In this document: one piece after another, positions 17,104 through 25,268 of the stretch | Numbering within the stretch: position 1 is the stretch's first letter | How the letters are laid out: every line of letters begins with the position of its first letter | From: Ruminococcus sp. | GTDB taxonomy: Bacteria > Bacillota > Clostridia > Oscillospirales > Ruminococcaceae | Assembly: GCA_015066935.1 (NCBI GenBank) | Contig: SVNK01000001.1 | Location: 196,400 to 260,399 of the forward strand | Direction: 5' to 3' | DNA length: 64,000 bases | Translations under genes and position numbers: made by a program | The notes under the pieces: generated by a model | What the model was told of the DNA's origin: nothing | Seen by the model: only the letters and a program-made list of their open reading frames with translations | Database searches by the model: none

Positions 17104-19248
17104 TTATGCTTCGGGTCCAAGTACTGTAACAAGTCCAAGGAGATACTTCTGGATTTCGAGAGCGTCAAGGTTTGTAACGCCGTCGCCTGTGCTGTAAACG
17201 TCAGCATTGTTTAAGCCGTACCCTGAAATAGGATACTTTGTGGGGTTAGCCTTGTACTGCATGATAAGAACAGCATCAGCAAGGTTAACAATGCCGTCCT
17301 CGTTTGAGTCGCCGTAAACGGGTTCGGGCTGACCGCCGAGACCAAAGATGTTGTAGCTTTCAAGAGTACCGTTTTCGTCGTCGCACCACCAGATCTGAGC
17401 TTCTGCAGATGTGATTCCTGCAGGGATTCCGAGTCCATCGTCTGCTGTTTTCTCACCGTAGAGAGGCACCTGTACAGAGAATGTACCGTCGTTGCCGATA
17501 ACGCCGCTGTATTCAATATTTGTCCACTCAGCACCCATGTAGCCTACACAGCCGTTGATTGTTGAACCTGCCTTACCTGTGAATACGAGGCTGAGTACCT
17601 GTGCAGATTCAGATCTTTCCGAAAGGTCAAGCTTGAATATCTTTGCAGTATCCTCAGGGGGATCTCCAACGTCAGCACCGCCGATTATTGCGATTGCCTC
17701 GATAGCAGTCTTACCGTTTGTTCTTGCAAAGAGATGCTCGATTTCGGAAGGCTCGCCTGCCCATGCAGACTTGATATGCTCTGCGGAGTAATATGCAATG
17801 CCGTCCTTATCGTCGTAGGGCTTGATTTCAGTCCAGTTGTTCCATGAACCGTCAACAACAGCGATAACGGGCTGGTCGCCTGTATACTTGATTGCAACGT
17901 CGCCGCCCTCAAGCATTTTCCATGTAGCGTTGAGACCGGGTGTGCAGTTGCCGTCGGGAGAGAGTGCTGCGTCGATTTCGACAGCCTTGTCGATAAGCTG
18001 AACACCTGTTGTGATGTCCTCGTGTTCGATAACGGGAGACTTTCTCTCGCTTCCCCATACAATAGAGTCATCTGCGAGAACCTCAAGCATTGTGTCAACA
18101 ACGGTTTCCGAACCCTCATACCATGTAAGGGACGTTCTGTTGAGGTAGCCGTGAGCCTCGCCGCCGTTGTTTCCTGCAACGTTGTTGTCCCAGAGAACAC
18201 AGGGGATGCCGTATGCCTTTGTAACTTCAAGGTAAGTTTCTGCCCAGTCGCATCTTGCTTCTGTATTATCGTAGTTTGAAGCGCTGAACTCACCGATAAC
18301 AACGGGGATGTCCTTATCGAGGAATGTTTTTCTTACGCCGTCGAGGATAGTTTTAAGCTCGTTTTCATAAGCTGTCGTAAATGTACTGTGGTCCTTTACT
18401 TCCGCATTCATCGTGAAGTTATAGGGTGAATAAGCGTGAACGGAAGCTGCAACGTAATCGTCGCCCTCGGGAATCACGTTCTTCATCATCATAGTTGTAT
18501 CGCTCGATGCACAGTAGCTCGGGAGCATTACAAGACGTGTTTCCGCATAGGGTGAATCGCTCTTTCTTACGATTTCAACAACGTCTGCGTTGAGCTTGTT
18601 GATTGTATCGCACTCAGCCTGAGTGGGTCCCCACCATTCATGATCGGTCTTCGTAGCTCTCGGCTCGTTCATAGACTCGAAAATAAGATGCTGGTCGTAG
18701 TCTGCAAAAGTTTCTGCAAGCTGAGTCCACACACCGCCTACGAAGGGTTTGAGTCTGTCGTAGTCTTCTCCGAGGGTGGGACTGTTCTGCCAGCCTTCCT
18801 CGTGGTGCATATTGAGGATAACGTATAAGCCGCTGTTGTAGCACATATCTACAACTTCCTTGACTCTTGCAAGGTAAGCATCGTCGATTTTGAAGCCGTT
18901 AGACTTGTCAACGTGCTGGAACCAGGTTACAGGTACACGGATTGTATTGAAGCCCTTAGCCTTTACAGCGTCGATCATAGCCTGAGTAGTCTTGGGGTTG
19001 CCCCAGCAGGTTTCGCTCTCAAGACCGTAGCTCTCAAGCGGTTCGCCCTTTGAGGACATATAGGAATCAAGGCTGTTTCCGAGGTTCCATCCGAGCTGCA
19101 TATTTTCTGTAATTTCCCATGCAGTCATAATGTCGGCAGCGTTTGTGGTTTCGGGACTGACAGGTGCGATTCGCAGACTTGCCAGTAAGCACAAAGCTGA
19201 TGTAGAAATACTTACAATACGCTTAATGCTTTTGTTTTCTGAAAACAT
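17104..19248 (-). CDS. Secreted GH5 endoglucanase with binding module and C-terminal dockerin
   Basis: Reading 714 aa from MFSENKSIKR (GGAGGAAT upstream; the track start is 18 codons early), residues 1-38 form a signal peptide ending near TNAAD. The GH5 barrel (about 45-400) has LGWNLGNSLDS, the acid/base Glu in FESMNEPR (about E195) and the nucleophile in VVIGEFSA (about E320), which fits the GH5_4 type of beta-1,4-glucanase. A beta-rich module with exposed aromatics (GSWNNWTEIKPY, AEAQIWWCDD; about 410-640) is probably a carbohydrate-binding domain. The last 65 residues are a type I dockerin (GDSNEDGIVNLADAVLIMQY, and STGDGVTNLDALEIQKYLLG in the second half). It should attach to a cohesin and cleave cellulose or mixed glucans. 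Confidence 0.93.
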   Translation of the reverse strand: MFSENKSIKRIVSISTSALCLLASLRIAPVSPETTNAADIMTAWEITENMQLGWNLGNSLDSYMSSKGEPLESYGLESETCWGNPKTTQAMIDAVKAKGFNTIRVPVTWFQHVDKSNGFKIDDAYLARVKEVVDMCYNSGLYVILNMHHEEGWQNSPTLGEDYDRLKPFVGGVWTQLAETFADYDQHLIFESMNEPRATKTDHEWWGPTQAECDTINKLNADVVEIVRKSDSPYAETRLVMLPSYCASSDTTMMMKNVIPEGDDYVAASVHAYSPYNFTMNAEVKDHSTFTTAYENELKTILDGVRKTFLDKDIPVVIGEFSASNYDNTEARCDWAETYLEVTKAYGIPCVLWDNNVAGNNGGEAHGYLNRTSLTWYEGSETVVDTMLEVLADDSIVWGSERKSPVIEHEDITTGVQLIDKAVEIDAALSPDGNCTPGLNATWKMLEGGDVAIKYTGDQPVIAVVDGSWNNWTEIKPYDDKDGIAYYSAEHIKSAWAGEPSEIEHLFARTNGKTAIEAIAIIGGADVGDPPEDTAKIFKLDLSERSESAQVLSLVFTGKAGSTINGCVGYMGAEWTNIEYSGVIGNDGTFSVQVPLYGEKTADDGLGIPAGITSAEAQIWWCDDENGTLESYNIFGLGGQPEPVYGDSNEDGIVNLADAVLIMQYKANPTKYPISGYGLNNADVYSTGDGVTNLDALEIQKYLLGLVTVLGPEA

Positions 19249-19308
19249 AAATATTCCTCCATTTCTTACAGCTGAGCCAGTGCAAAACCCGCTGTATCTC
19301 ATACTATA

Positions 19309-19337
19309 ATTGTATCATGTTGTCCAAAAAGTGTCAA
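19309..19337 (-). promoter_or_regulatory. Sigma-A promoter of the GH5-dockerin gene
   Basis: TTGACA and TACAAT with a 17-bp spacer lie on the minus strand, about 60 bp before the start codon. No clear operator was found around it. Confidence 0.85.
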
Positions 19338-19486
19338 TGGAATTTAGCTGTTTTGACATGTAGAATTATTCGCTTGGATATTGTACATTTTGTCTAACCA
19401 AAAAATGCTCTCGGATGACCGTATATTGCGGTTTTATTAAACTGTTAAATGTTTTTTGTATCAGCACCTGTCCGCACAAAAAAAAG

Positions 19487-19768
19487 AGGACGGATTATTA
19501 TCCGTCCTCAGCGTGTCGATAAACATATTTTTTCGGGCGAACACTACCATTGGCATACGCAAAAGGGCAAAATCAAAGATTTTGTTTTTTGCCTAAGTTC
19601 GCCCCTACATTTATAATACGTAAAATAGCCATCTGTAGGGGACGGCGCACCTAACGGGTGCCCGTACCCTCTGTCCTTCGGACATCTCCCTACACGGTAG
19701 GGAGTCACCCGACGTCCCGTTAATATACGGCTTTTTCTACAGTCTGAGGACGGATTATTATCCGTCCT
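19487..19768 (-). repeat. Modular palindrome cluster bounded by identical 22-bp hairpins
   Basis: The same 22-bp palindrome (stem AGGACGGAT/ATCCGTCCT) stands at both ends. Between them is the backbone also seen at 13738 and 60180, with GGGCGAAC/GTTCGCCC carrying the long inner tip, and GGGGACGGCG/CGACGTCCC carrying a nested module (CTGTCCTTCGGACAT and CTCCCTACACGGTAGGGAG). The left copy follows AAAAAAAAGAGG, so the hairpins could also stop transcripts. No gene is seen in 19340-19790. Confidence 0.75.
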
Positions 19769-19794
19769 GCATATTGTAATGAAACTGCAAACGG

Positions 19795-20886
19795 CTATTC
19801 TACGCCGTTCTCTGTCGATTCGGACTCCGTAGGAGATGTAATGTCCGCAGAATCGCTTCGTTTCTCGTCCTTATAGACCGTAACAACAAAGCCGTCCACA
19901 TTGTTTCCCGATATTTCGTACTTCAGACCTGTCGGAACGGGAACGCTTGTATCCGTCTCGATACTTCCCACAGACTCAACAAAATAAACCTCATAGTTTT
20001 TACCGTTATGGTCGGAGAATTCGAGGTGCTTTCCCTGATAGGGGTGGTTTCTGACAAGCTCTGTGTACTCTTCAAGACACAGACCCTTGTTCGTCATATA
20101 ATAGGCATGGGGAATTCCCACATAGCGGAAATGCCATGGCTCTGACTGGATTTTCGTGATACTCTGCTTGTCCTCGGTATAGCGGATGATGAAGCCGTAC
20201 TTGTAGCAGTTTTCGGCAAACCATTCATACTCGCCCGTACCGTCGTAATCAACGGGAGCACCCGTACCCTTTTCGTAGCGTGAGAAGTCGAAGGCATATC
20301 CTGTTTCGTGTTCACTGTAACCCGGCTTCGCTACGAGTGTTGACGAATCCTCACCATTGGCGGCAAGATCGTTTTCATAAAGCATCTGCTGGAACTCTCT
20401 TGTACGGTAGGAACCGTAAATCATAAGGTCGCTGATTCCCGTAGCATCATAGAAGCTCTCAATCATCTGAGCCATGGGTTCGTATGCGGCACTGATTATT
20501 TTGTAATCGTAGTCAACGGCGGTGAAGCAGCTTCTGCCTGTTTCGTCGTTTTTTGTAAGGATACTTACGAGGTCCTCGTCGCCTGCGAAGTACTGGTGGT
20601 CCTCATTGACGAGGATGAGGTCGCCCTTATAGGTATTCTTGGTTTTGACAGAAAAATTCTCATAGATAATTTTGTTGGGGTCAGGTTCAGACGTGCTTGG
20701 CTGTGTTGTTTCCTCGGGAATATCGGTTTTGTCGTAGAAATCAGACATTTCTACAGGCTTTGCACGGTCTGCCGCACCTTTTATAATTAAGGCGCCCGAA
20801 GCAAGTGCCACTGCACATATCACAAGTTCTGTAACATGCTTTGCACGGCGTATGCTCTTTTCCTTGCTTATTTTTTTCTTAGCCAT
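19795..20886 (-). CDS. M15 family D-alanyl-D-alanine carboxypeptidase (VanY/DacB-like), membrane anchored
   Basis: A basic N-terminus and one membrane helix (about 18-37) are followed by a low-complexity Thr/Pro/Ser linker (60-70) and a zinc peptidase domain. The metal and catalytic residues are in SEHETGYAFDF (about H193 and D200) and EPWHFRYVG (about E249 and H252). Such enzymes trim the terminal D-Ala from peptidoglycan stem peptides on the outer face of the membrane. The C-terminal 100 residues (HLEFSDHNGKNYEVYFVE, then a beta-rich end) look like an extra small domain. There is no van operon nearby, so this is ordinary wall maturation rather than resistance. Confidence 0.92.
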   Translation of the reverse strand: MAKKKISKEKSIRRAKHVTELVICAVALASGALIIKGAADRAKPVEMSDFYDKTDIPEETTQPSTSEPDPNKIIYENFSVKTKNTYKGDLILVNEDHQYFAGDEDLVSILTKNDETGRSCFTAVDYDYKIISAAYEPMAQMIESFYDATGISDLMIYGSYRTREFQQMLYENDLAANGEDSSTLVAKPGYSEHETGYAFDFSRYEKGTGAPVDYDGTGEYEWFAENCYKYGFIIRYTEDKQSITKIQSEPWHFRYVGIPHAYYMTNKGLCLEEYTELVRNHPYQGKHLEFSDHNGKNYEVYFVESVGSIETDTSVPVPTGLKYEISGNNVDGFVVTVYKDEKRSDSADITSPTESESTENGVE

Positions 20887-20982
20887 AAAAATACTCCTTG
20901 ATTTGTTTTGTACGTCTTTCCGGGAGACGTTTCCTCACATTTTTGCCTTAACTGTGCCTTTCACGATTCATAATTATTGACT

Positions 20983-21009
20983 ATTATACCACAATCTTTC
21001 TGAAATTTC
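20983..21009 (-). promoter_or_regulatory. Possible promoter of the M15 peptidase gene
   Basis: A perfect TATAAT lies on the minus strand about 100 bp before the gene, with a weak ATGAAA 17 bp upstream. The rest of 20887-21200 is AT-rich with no other clear signal. Confidence 0.45.
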
Positions 21010-21207
21010 ATCACTTTCAGTCAATATTTGTAAATACAGCCAAAACAGACTGTTAGTCGAAACCGTATTGTAGCACATTTCTACATACCGTCTTCACTCA
21101 AAAATCCTCTTGTGATAAAATTTATCCAAATGACAAATATAGTTTGTAAATATTACACAAATAACGATTTGATTTTTCAATTATTCTCACGATTTTTTAA
21201 AAAGCTC

Positions 21208-21236
21208 TTGAAATAAACGCTCCGTGATGCTATAAT
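21208..21236 (+). promoter_or_regulatory. Sigma-A promoter of the zinc-ribbon gene
   Basis: TTGAAA and TATAAT with a 17-bp spacer. The transcript would start near 21243, giving a 175-nt leader that contains a terminator-like hairpin. Confidence 0.8.
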
Positions 21237-21281
21237 ATATGTAGTATATTATCAGGGTATTGCCTTGCACTTTATAAATGC

Positions 21282-21306
21282 AAAGCGGTTTTTTGCCGCT
21301 TTTTTG
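21282..21306 (+). terminator. Terminator-like hairpin inside the 5' leader
   Basis: AAAGCGG/CCGCTTT followed by TTTG forms a compact intrinsic terminator only about 40 nt after the expected start point and 113 nt before the start codon. An upstream hairpin TTGCA/TGCAA overlaps its left arm by two bases, so the two may compete. It could be an attenuator for the gene downstream. Confidence 0.6.
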
Positions 21307-21418
21307 TTTATGGACGCTTATTTCCACCCTGATTTCTTGTATTCACCTTTCCCGTAACGGAATTGTATATATTTCTGAGCCGATTTCTTTCTGCGGCTCT
21401 TTCAAAGGAGTGATCCGG

Positions 21419-23047
21419 ATGATTTGCCCTCAGTGCGGAAACGATAACCCCTCAAAACTTAAATTCTGTGTAAAATGCGGCATGAACCTCGAAAATCCGT
21501 CCGAGGTCAACTATGAACAGGTCGATATGGGCGGCTACCACGCCGAGGAAGACTCCGATTCAGGTAAATTCAGCCTCGGAAGCGGTACGTTCACCATAAG
21601 CGATAACGCTCAGGTTTCAAATATGTCGTCAGACCTCTATACCGCTGAGGAACTTAACGATGACGACGAAGAATTCGATTTCAGCAGCTTCGATGAACCT
21701 TTCATCCCGAAGCTCGATACAGACAGATTGTCACTGCCGGGGGCGTCTTCAATGCGTCCTGCAGCAGGTGCTCCGCAGGTCGGCGGTATGCCTCAGCAGA
21801 ACATGACCGGTGCTCCACAGATGGGCGGTATGCCTCAGCAGAATATGGCAGGTGCTCCACAGATGGGCGGTATGCCTCAGCAGAATATGGCAGGTGCTCC
21901 ACAGATGAGTGGTATGCCTCAGCAGAATATGGCAGGTGCTCCGCAGATGGGTGGTATGCCTCAGCAGAACGGTATGCCATTCTACGGTCAGCCAATGATG
22001 TACCCTCAGCCCCAGATTGTCGGCTATGACCAGAACGGTATGCCTGTTTACGGTCAGCCAATGATGTACCCTCAGCCTCAGATTGTCGGCTATGACCAGA
22101 ACGGTATGCCTGTTTACGGTCAGCCTATGATGTACCCTCAGCCCCAGATTGTCGGCTACGACCAGAACGGTATGCCCATTTACGGTCAGCCTGCTATGTA
22201 CGCTCAGCCTCAGATCGTCGGCTACGACCAGAACGGTATGCCAATCTACGGTCAGCCTGCTATGTACGCTCAGCCTGCAATGCCGCCTCAGCCTGACCCT
22301 ATGTCTCATATGGGCGGTATGCCTCAGCAGCCTGCGGCAGGTGTCCCTCAGATGGGCGGCGTTCCGCAGATGAGTGGTATCCCTCAGATGAACAGTATCC
22401 CGCAGATGGGCGGTATTCCGCCTTACGGTGCTGCTCAGCAGTCTCCTCAGCAAAAGGACAGCGGCAGGGTCGATGTCCCCGACGATTTCTGGAAGTTCTT
22501 CGACGGCGGAAAATCACATAATCCCGAAAAAGATTCCGATAACGACTTCTTCGGCAGAACAGGAAATGAGTTCACAGACGCCTCAGCAAGAAAAAAGTCC
22601 GCTAATAAACACTATATGAGCGATACGCCCCTCGTGGACGCCGATAAGCTCAGTCCCAATACGTCTTCAAAATACAACAGCCTGCTTATGAGAAAAACAG
22701 ATGTTGTGAACGCCGACGACCTTGAAGCTCACGACGATACGAAAAAACAGGATATTATGGGCGTTACACGTGAGGTAGATGCCGAGCGTCTCAATTCCTA
22801 TGAGCACTTCAAAAGCCGCATAAGTATGGGCGATGCAGGTGAAGCCGACGCAGAGGACCTTGAAGCCTATGTCCCCGAACATCAGGAAGCTATCATGTCG
22901 CAGAATATAGATGCCGTCGAGGCTCTCCCCAAGAAGAAAACTACTTACAACGACGAAATCGACTCCATCGAGCTTCCCGAACATATGCAGGCTCGTAAAA
23001 CTACAGCCGTGGAAACTCCCGAAATACCGGGACTCCCCGAAATGTAA
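21419..23047 (+). CDS. Zinc-ribbon protein with long Gly/Met/Pro/Gln tandem repeats
   Basis: Starting at MICPQCGNDN (AAAGGAG upstream; the track start is 47 codons early), the 542-residue protein opens with a CPxC...CVKC zinc ribbon. An acidic stretch of about 80 residues follows. Then come two tandem arrays: 13-residue units of the type GAPQMGGMPQQNM, and 22-residue units of the type PQPQIVGYDQNGMPVYGQ. The last 150 residues hold four degenerate repeats of about 25-30 residues around (V/A)(D/N)A(D/E)xL (VDADKL, VNADDL, VDAERL, ADAEDL). No membrane helix or signal peptide is seen, so it is probably cytoplasmic and largely disordered. The function is unknown; a scaffold or adaptor role is only a guess. 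Confidence 0.85.
   Translation: MICPQCGNDNPSKLKFCVKCGMNLENPSEVNYEQVDMGGYHAEEDSDSGKFSLGSGTFTISDNAQVSNMSSDLYTAEELNDDDEEFDFSSFDEPFIPKLDTDRLSLPGASSMRPAAGAPQVGGMPQQNMTGAPQMGGMPQQNMAGAPQMGGMPQQNMAGAPQMSGMPQQNMAGAPQMGGMPQQNGMPFYGQPMMYPQPQIVGYDQNGMPVYGQPMMYPQPQIVGYDQNGMPVYGQPMMYPQPQIVGYDQNGMPIYGQPAMYAQPQIVGYDQNGMPIYGQPAMYAQPAMPPQPDPMSHMGGMPQQPAAGVPQMGGVPQMSGIPQMNSIPQMGGIPPYGAAQQSPQQKDSGRVDVPDDFWKFFDGGKSHNPEKDSDNDFFGRTGNEFTDASARKKSANKHYMSDTPLVDADKLSPNTSSKYNSLLMRKTDVVNADDLEAHDDTKKQDIMGVTREVDAERLNSYEHFKSRISMGDAGEADAEDLEAYVPEHQEAIMSQNIDAVEALPKKKTTYNDEIDSIELPEHMQARKTTAVETPEIPGLPEM
21770..22285 (+). repeat. In-frame tandem DNA repeats (39-bp and 66-bp units)
   Basis: Consecutive units differ by only a few bases at the DNA level, for example repeated CAGATGGGCGGTATGCCTCA and GTCGGCTATGACCAGAACGG. 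Units are multiples of three, so gain or loss keeps the reading frame. This is a likely site of length variation between strains. Confidence 0.85.
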
Positions 23048-23105
23048 CAAGGTCAATATAATGCAATAACGGGGAAATCCCCCGAATATAAAGGAGAAAT
23101 ATAAA

Positions 23106-23510
23106 ATGAAGAAGTTTTTACAGGAATTCAAGGCATTTGCTCTTAAAGGCAACGTTATGGATATGGCTATCGGTGTTATTATCGGTGCCGCTTTCGGTGC
23201 AATCGTAACATCGTTTACAGAGAGCTTCATCAATCCGCTTATCGCATGTATCGGCGGTACAGAAATCGCCGGAAGAACAGAAATCGGCAATACAGGTCAG
23301 TATCTCGAATGGGGTAACTTCATTACGGCTGTTATCAACTTCCTTATCATGGCTTTCTGTATCTTCCTTATGTTGAAGGGTATCAACAAGCTTATGTCCA
23401 TCGGCAAAAAGAAGGAAGAAGCTGCTCCTCCCAAGCCCGCTGAGCCTTCCAAGGAAGAACTCCTCCTCACAGAAATCAGAGACCTCCTCAAGGAACAGGC
23501 AAACAAGTAA
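23106..23510 (+). CDS. mscL: Large-conductance mechanosensitive channel
   Basis: This pressure-relief channel opens on hypo-osmotic shock. The 134-residue protein has the typical N-terminal amphipathic start MKKFLQEFKAFALKGNVMDM, TM1 GVIIGAAFGAIVTSF, a periplasmic-side loop with GGTEIAGRTEI, TM2 FITAVINFLIMAFCIFLMLK, and the charged C-terminal bundle helix EELLLTEIRDLL. AAAGGAG precedes the start, and a terminator follows about 90 nt after the stop. It may share a message with the zinc-ribbon gene 58 nt upstream. Confidence 0.96.
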   Translation: MKKFLQEFKAFALKGNVMDMAIGVIIGAAFGAIVTSFTESFINPLIACIGGTEIAGRTEIGNTGQYLEWGNFITAVINFLIMAFCIFLMLKGINKLMSIGKKKEEAAPPKPAEPSKEELLLTEIRDLLKEQANK

Positions 23511-23601
23511 TTTCAAGGGTTGTCTGTATCGGAATCCGTCCCTGTGATTTCAGCGGACGTCTGTACATATCAACCGTGATTGTAAATTTTCTGTAAAATC
23601 A

Positions 23602-23642
23602 AAGGCTTATTCAACGTGTTTATGTTGAATGAGCCTTTTTTT
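23602..23642 (+). terminator. Terminator after mscL
   Basis: AGGCTTATTCAAC and GTTGAATGAGCCT form a 13-bp stem (one G-T pair) followed by TTTTTTT. This is a strong intrinsic terminator and marks the boundary before the three-gene cassette. Confidence 0.92.
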
Positions 23643-23686
23643 CGTCCCATTACAGAAGCACTGCGGAGCTTCGGAAGGAGGTAATT

Positions 23687-24328
23687 ATGGAAATTTATGC
23701 TCAGGGAAAAAATATTCCCACTTATTCATTTTCCCGTCTTTTTGTTCAGGGAGAAAATTGTGCCGATACGCTCACATTTGTCGTAGACAGCGTATACGGC
23801 GGAAATATCCTCTCAGACTGCGATTTCTGCATCGTCGGAGTCTCCGATGACCGCTGGGAGGTAATTCAGACACTTATCCCCGAAATCTGCGGCGATAAAA
23901 TTAAACTTGCATGGAAAGTCAGCAAAATCTTTACTCAGAACAGCGGCACCCTCGCTCTCGAACTGAGAGCGTCCCGCAACGACGAGCTTGTCCTCAAATA
24001 CGAAATGGAACCCGTTTACGTCAGAAAAACTCTTCACGGCGAAAACGCTCCGCTGCCCGATACGTCGGAGCAGATTATTTCGGATATTATTCAGACTGCT
24101 TCGGACAGCGTCGCTGTCATCGACGAGGAGAAAAATAACGCTCTCGATGAACTTCAGTCAAAAATGGACGCTTTCAATCTCGACGAAACTAACGAAAGAC
24201 TCGACAGAATCGAAGAAGATACGGCTGTGTATCTCGCACGTCCCGAGGTTGTCGCTCTCACTCAGGCTCAGTACGACGCCATTTCACCAAAAAAAGATTC
24301 GCTCTATGTAATTGTTGAGGAGGTTTAA
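23687..24328 (+). CDS. Phage-tail-like protein, BppU-type N-terminus (tentative)
   Basis: The 213-residue protein begins with a beta-rich domain (about 1-110: TLTFVVDSVYGGNILSDCDF, later GTLALELRASRNDELVLKYE) that resembles baseplate/upper-fibre N-domains of Firmicute phages. A coiled-coil stretch follows (about 125-180, EEKNNALDELQSKMDAFNLD). The end, VALTQAQYDAISPKKDSLYVIVEE, matches a short motif common in phage structural proteins. GGAAGGAGG precedes the start, only 44 nt after the mscL terminator. No signal peptide is present. The assignment rests on resemblance, not on a search. Confidence 0.55.
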   Translation: MEIYAQGKNIPTYSFSRLFVQGENCADTLTFVVDSVYGGNILSDCDFCIVGVSDDRWEVIQTLIPEICGDKIKLAWKVSKIFTQNSGTLALELRASRNDELVLKYEMEPVYVRKTLHGENAPLPDTSEQIISDIIQTASDSVAVIDEEKNNALDELQSKMDAFNLDETNERLDRIEEDTAVYLARPEVVALTQAQYDAISPKKDSLYVIVEEV

Positions 24329-24329
24329 T

Positions 24330-25268
24330 ATGACAGGTACAGGTATTCAGTCAGACCCATATATCATTACGTCCGCTGAGGAACTCTACGAAATCAGTAC
24401 CCTCGGAGACGGCGACACCTATTTCAGACTCGGTTCGGATATCGACTTCAACGGTACTCCCTACGCCGAAAAATTCGAACCGATTCCGGTTAAATTCCGT
24501 GAACTCGACGGCAACGGTCACTGCATCAGAAATATTTACATCAATACGCTGTCTTCTGCGTCGGTTTTCAATGTCATCAGGAATTCAAACGGCGCTCAGA
24601 CTGCCATAAAAAATCTCACTCTCGAAAACGTCAGCATTATGGCGTCTTATGTGAACCTTTTCACAAGCGGTTCAGGCAGCAACGTGGTCAATCTTTACGG
24701 CTGCACCCTCCTGCTGGACCTCTCACAAAGTGTTGCAATCTCTTCAAATTCAAGCTACGGAAGCCTTATCTGCAATAACTACGTAACGGTGAACTACGAA
24801 CTCTGTACCGTAAGCATAAATGCTCTTATGAGAACTCCGTTTCCCATTATCAGCCGTGCGAACTTCTACAGAAGTCACCTCTGCCTCGACCTCGATATTA
24901 TCAGCGATATCAGTTCTTATGTGCAGTCGGTTGCCGTTTTCGACAACTCCAAACTCACCGACTCCTACCTCACAGGCAGTATCAGCTACCGTGACAGCGG
25001 CGACGTCAATTTCTTCCAGATTGCAAACTACCTCTGCGTCGCCCAGAATTTCTATATGGCAATCGAACTTGTGGGACGTTCCATGTTCTACTGTGATATG
25101 TCAACAAAAACAGACTGCTTCTTCGACAGCGAACTTATGAACGGTGCGGTCCACAACCAGTACAGCAGCTCAAACTGCAATAAGTTCCACGCTCTCACCA
25201 CCGCCCAGTGCAAGGACGCAGACTACCTCAATTCTATCGGATTTATCTGCGCAGGTGACTCGCCATGA
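24330..25268 (+). CDS. GLUG-motif-like beta-solenoid protein, unknown function
   Basis: The chosen start MTGTGIQSDPYIITSAEELY sits behind GAGGAGG, one base after the previous stop; the track start is six codons early. Residues 5-80 match a module common in bacterial surface and phage fibre proteins: SAEELYEIS, then DIDFNGTPY, then FRELDGNGHCIRNIYI. The remaining 220 residues are beta-strand-like with many Asn, Ser and Tyr, and about nine Cys, which is unusual for an exported beta-solenoid. No signal peptide is seen. It is translationally coupled to both neighbours, so the three proteins probably act together. Confidence 0.6.
   Translation: MTGTGIQSDPYIITSAEELYEISTLGDGDTYFRLGSDIDFNGTPYAEKFEPIPVKFRELDGNGHCIRNIYINTLSSASVFNVIRNSNGAQTAIKNLTLENVSIMASYVNLFTSGSGSNVVNLYGCTLLLDLSQSVAISSNSSYGSLICNNYVTVNYELCTVSINALMRTPFPIISRANFYRSHLCLDLDIISDISSYVQSVAVFDNSKLTDSYLTGSISYRDSGDVNFFQIANYLCVAQNFYMAIELVGRSMFYCDMSTKTDCFFDSELMNGAVHNQYSSSNCNKFHALTTAQCKDADYLNSIGFICAGDSP

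Noticed and set aside
5100-19248. A complete cellulosome gene cluster
   Set aside because: Only two dockerin proteins are present and no cohesin or scaffoldin domain was found; unrelated genes lie between them.
19795-20886. M15 peptidase as a vancomycin-resistance VanY
   Set aside because: No vanHAX, vanRS or related genes nearby; a housekeeping carboxypeptidase is the simpler reading.
21749-22453. Minus-strand His/Arg/Leu-repeat ORF opposite the zinc-ribbon gene
   Set aside because: It arises from the tandem DNA repeats of the real gene read backwards.
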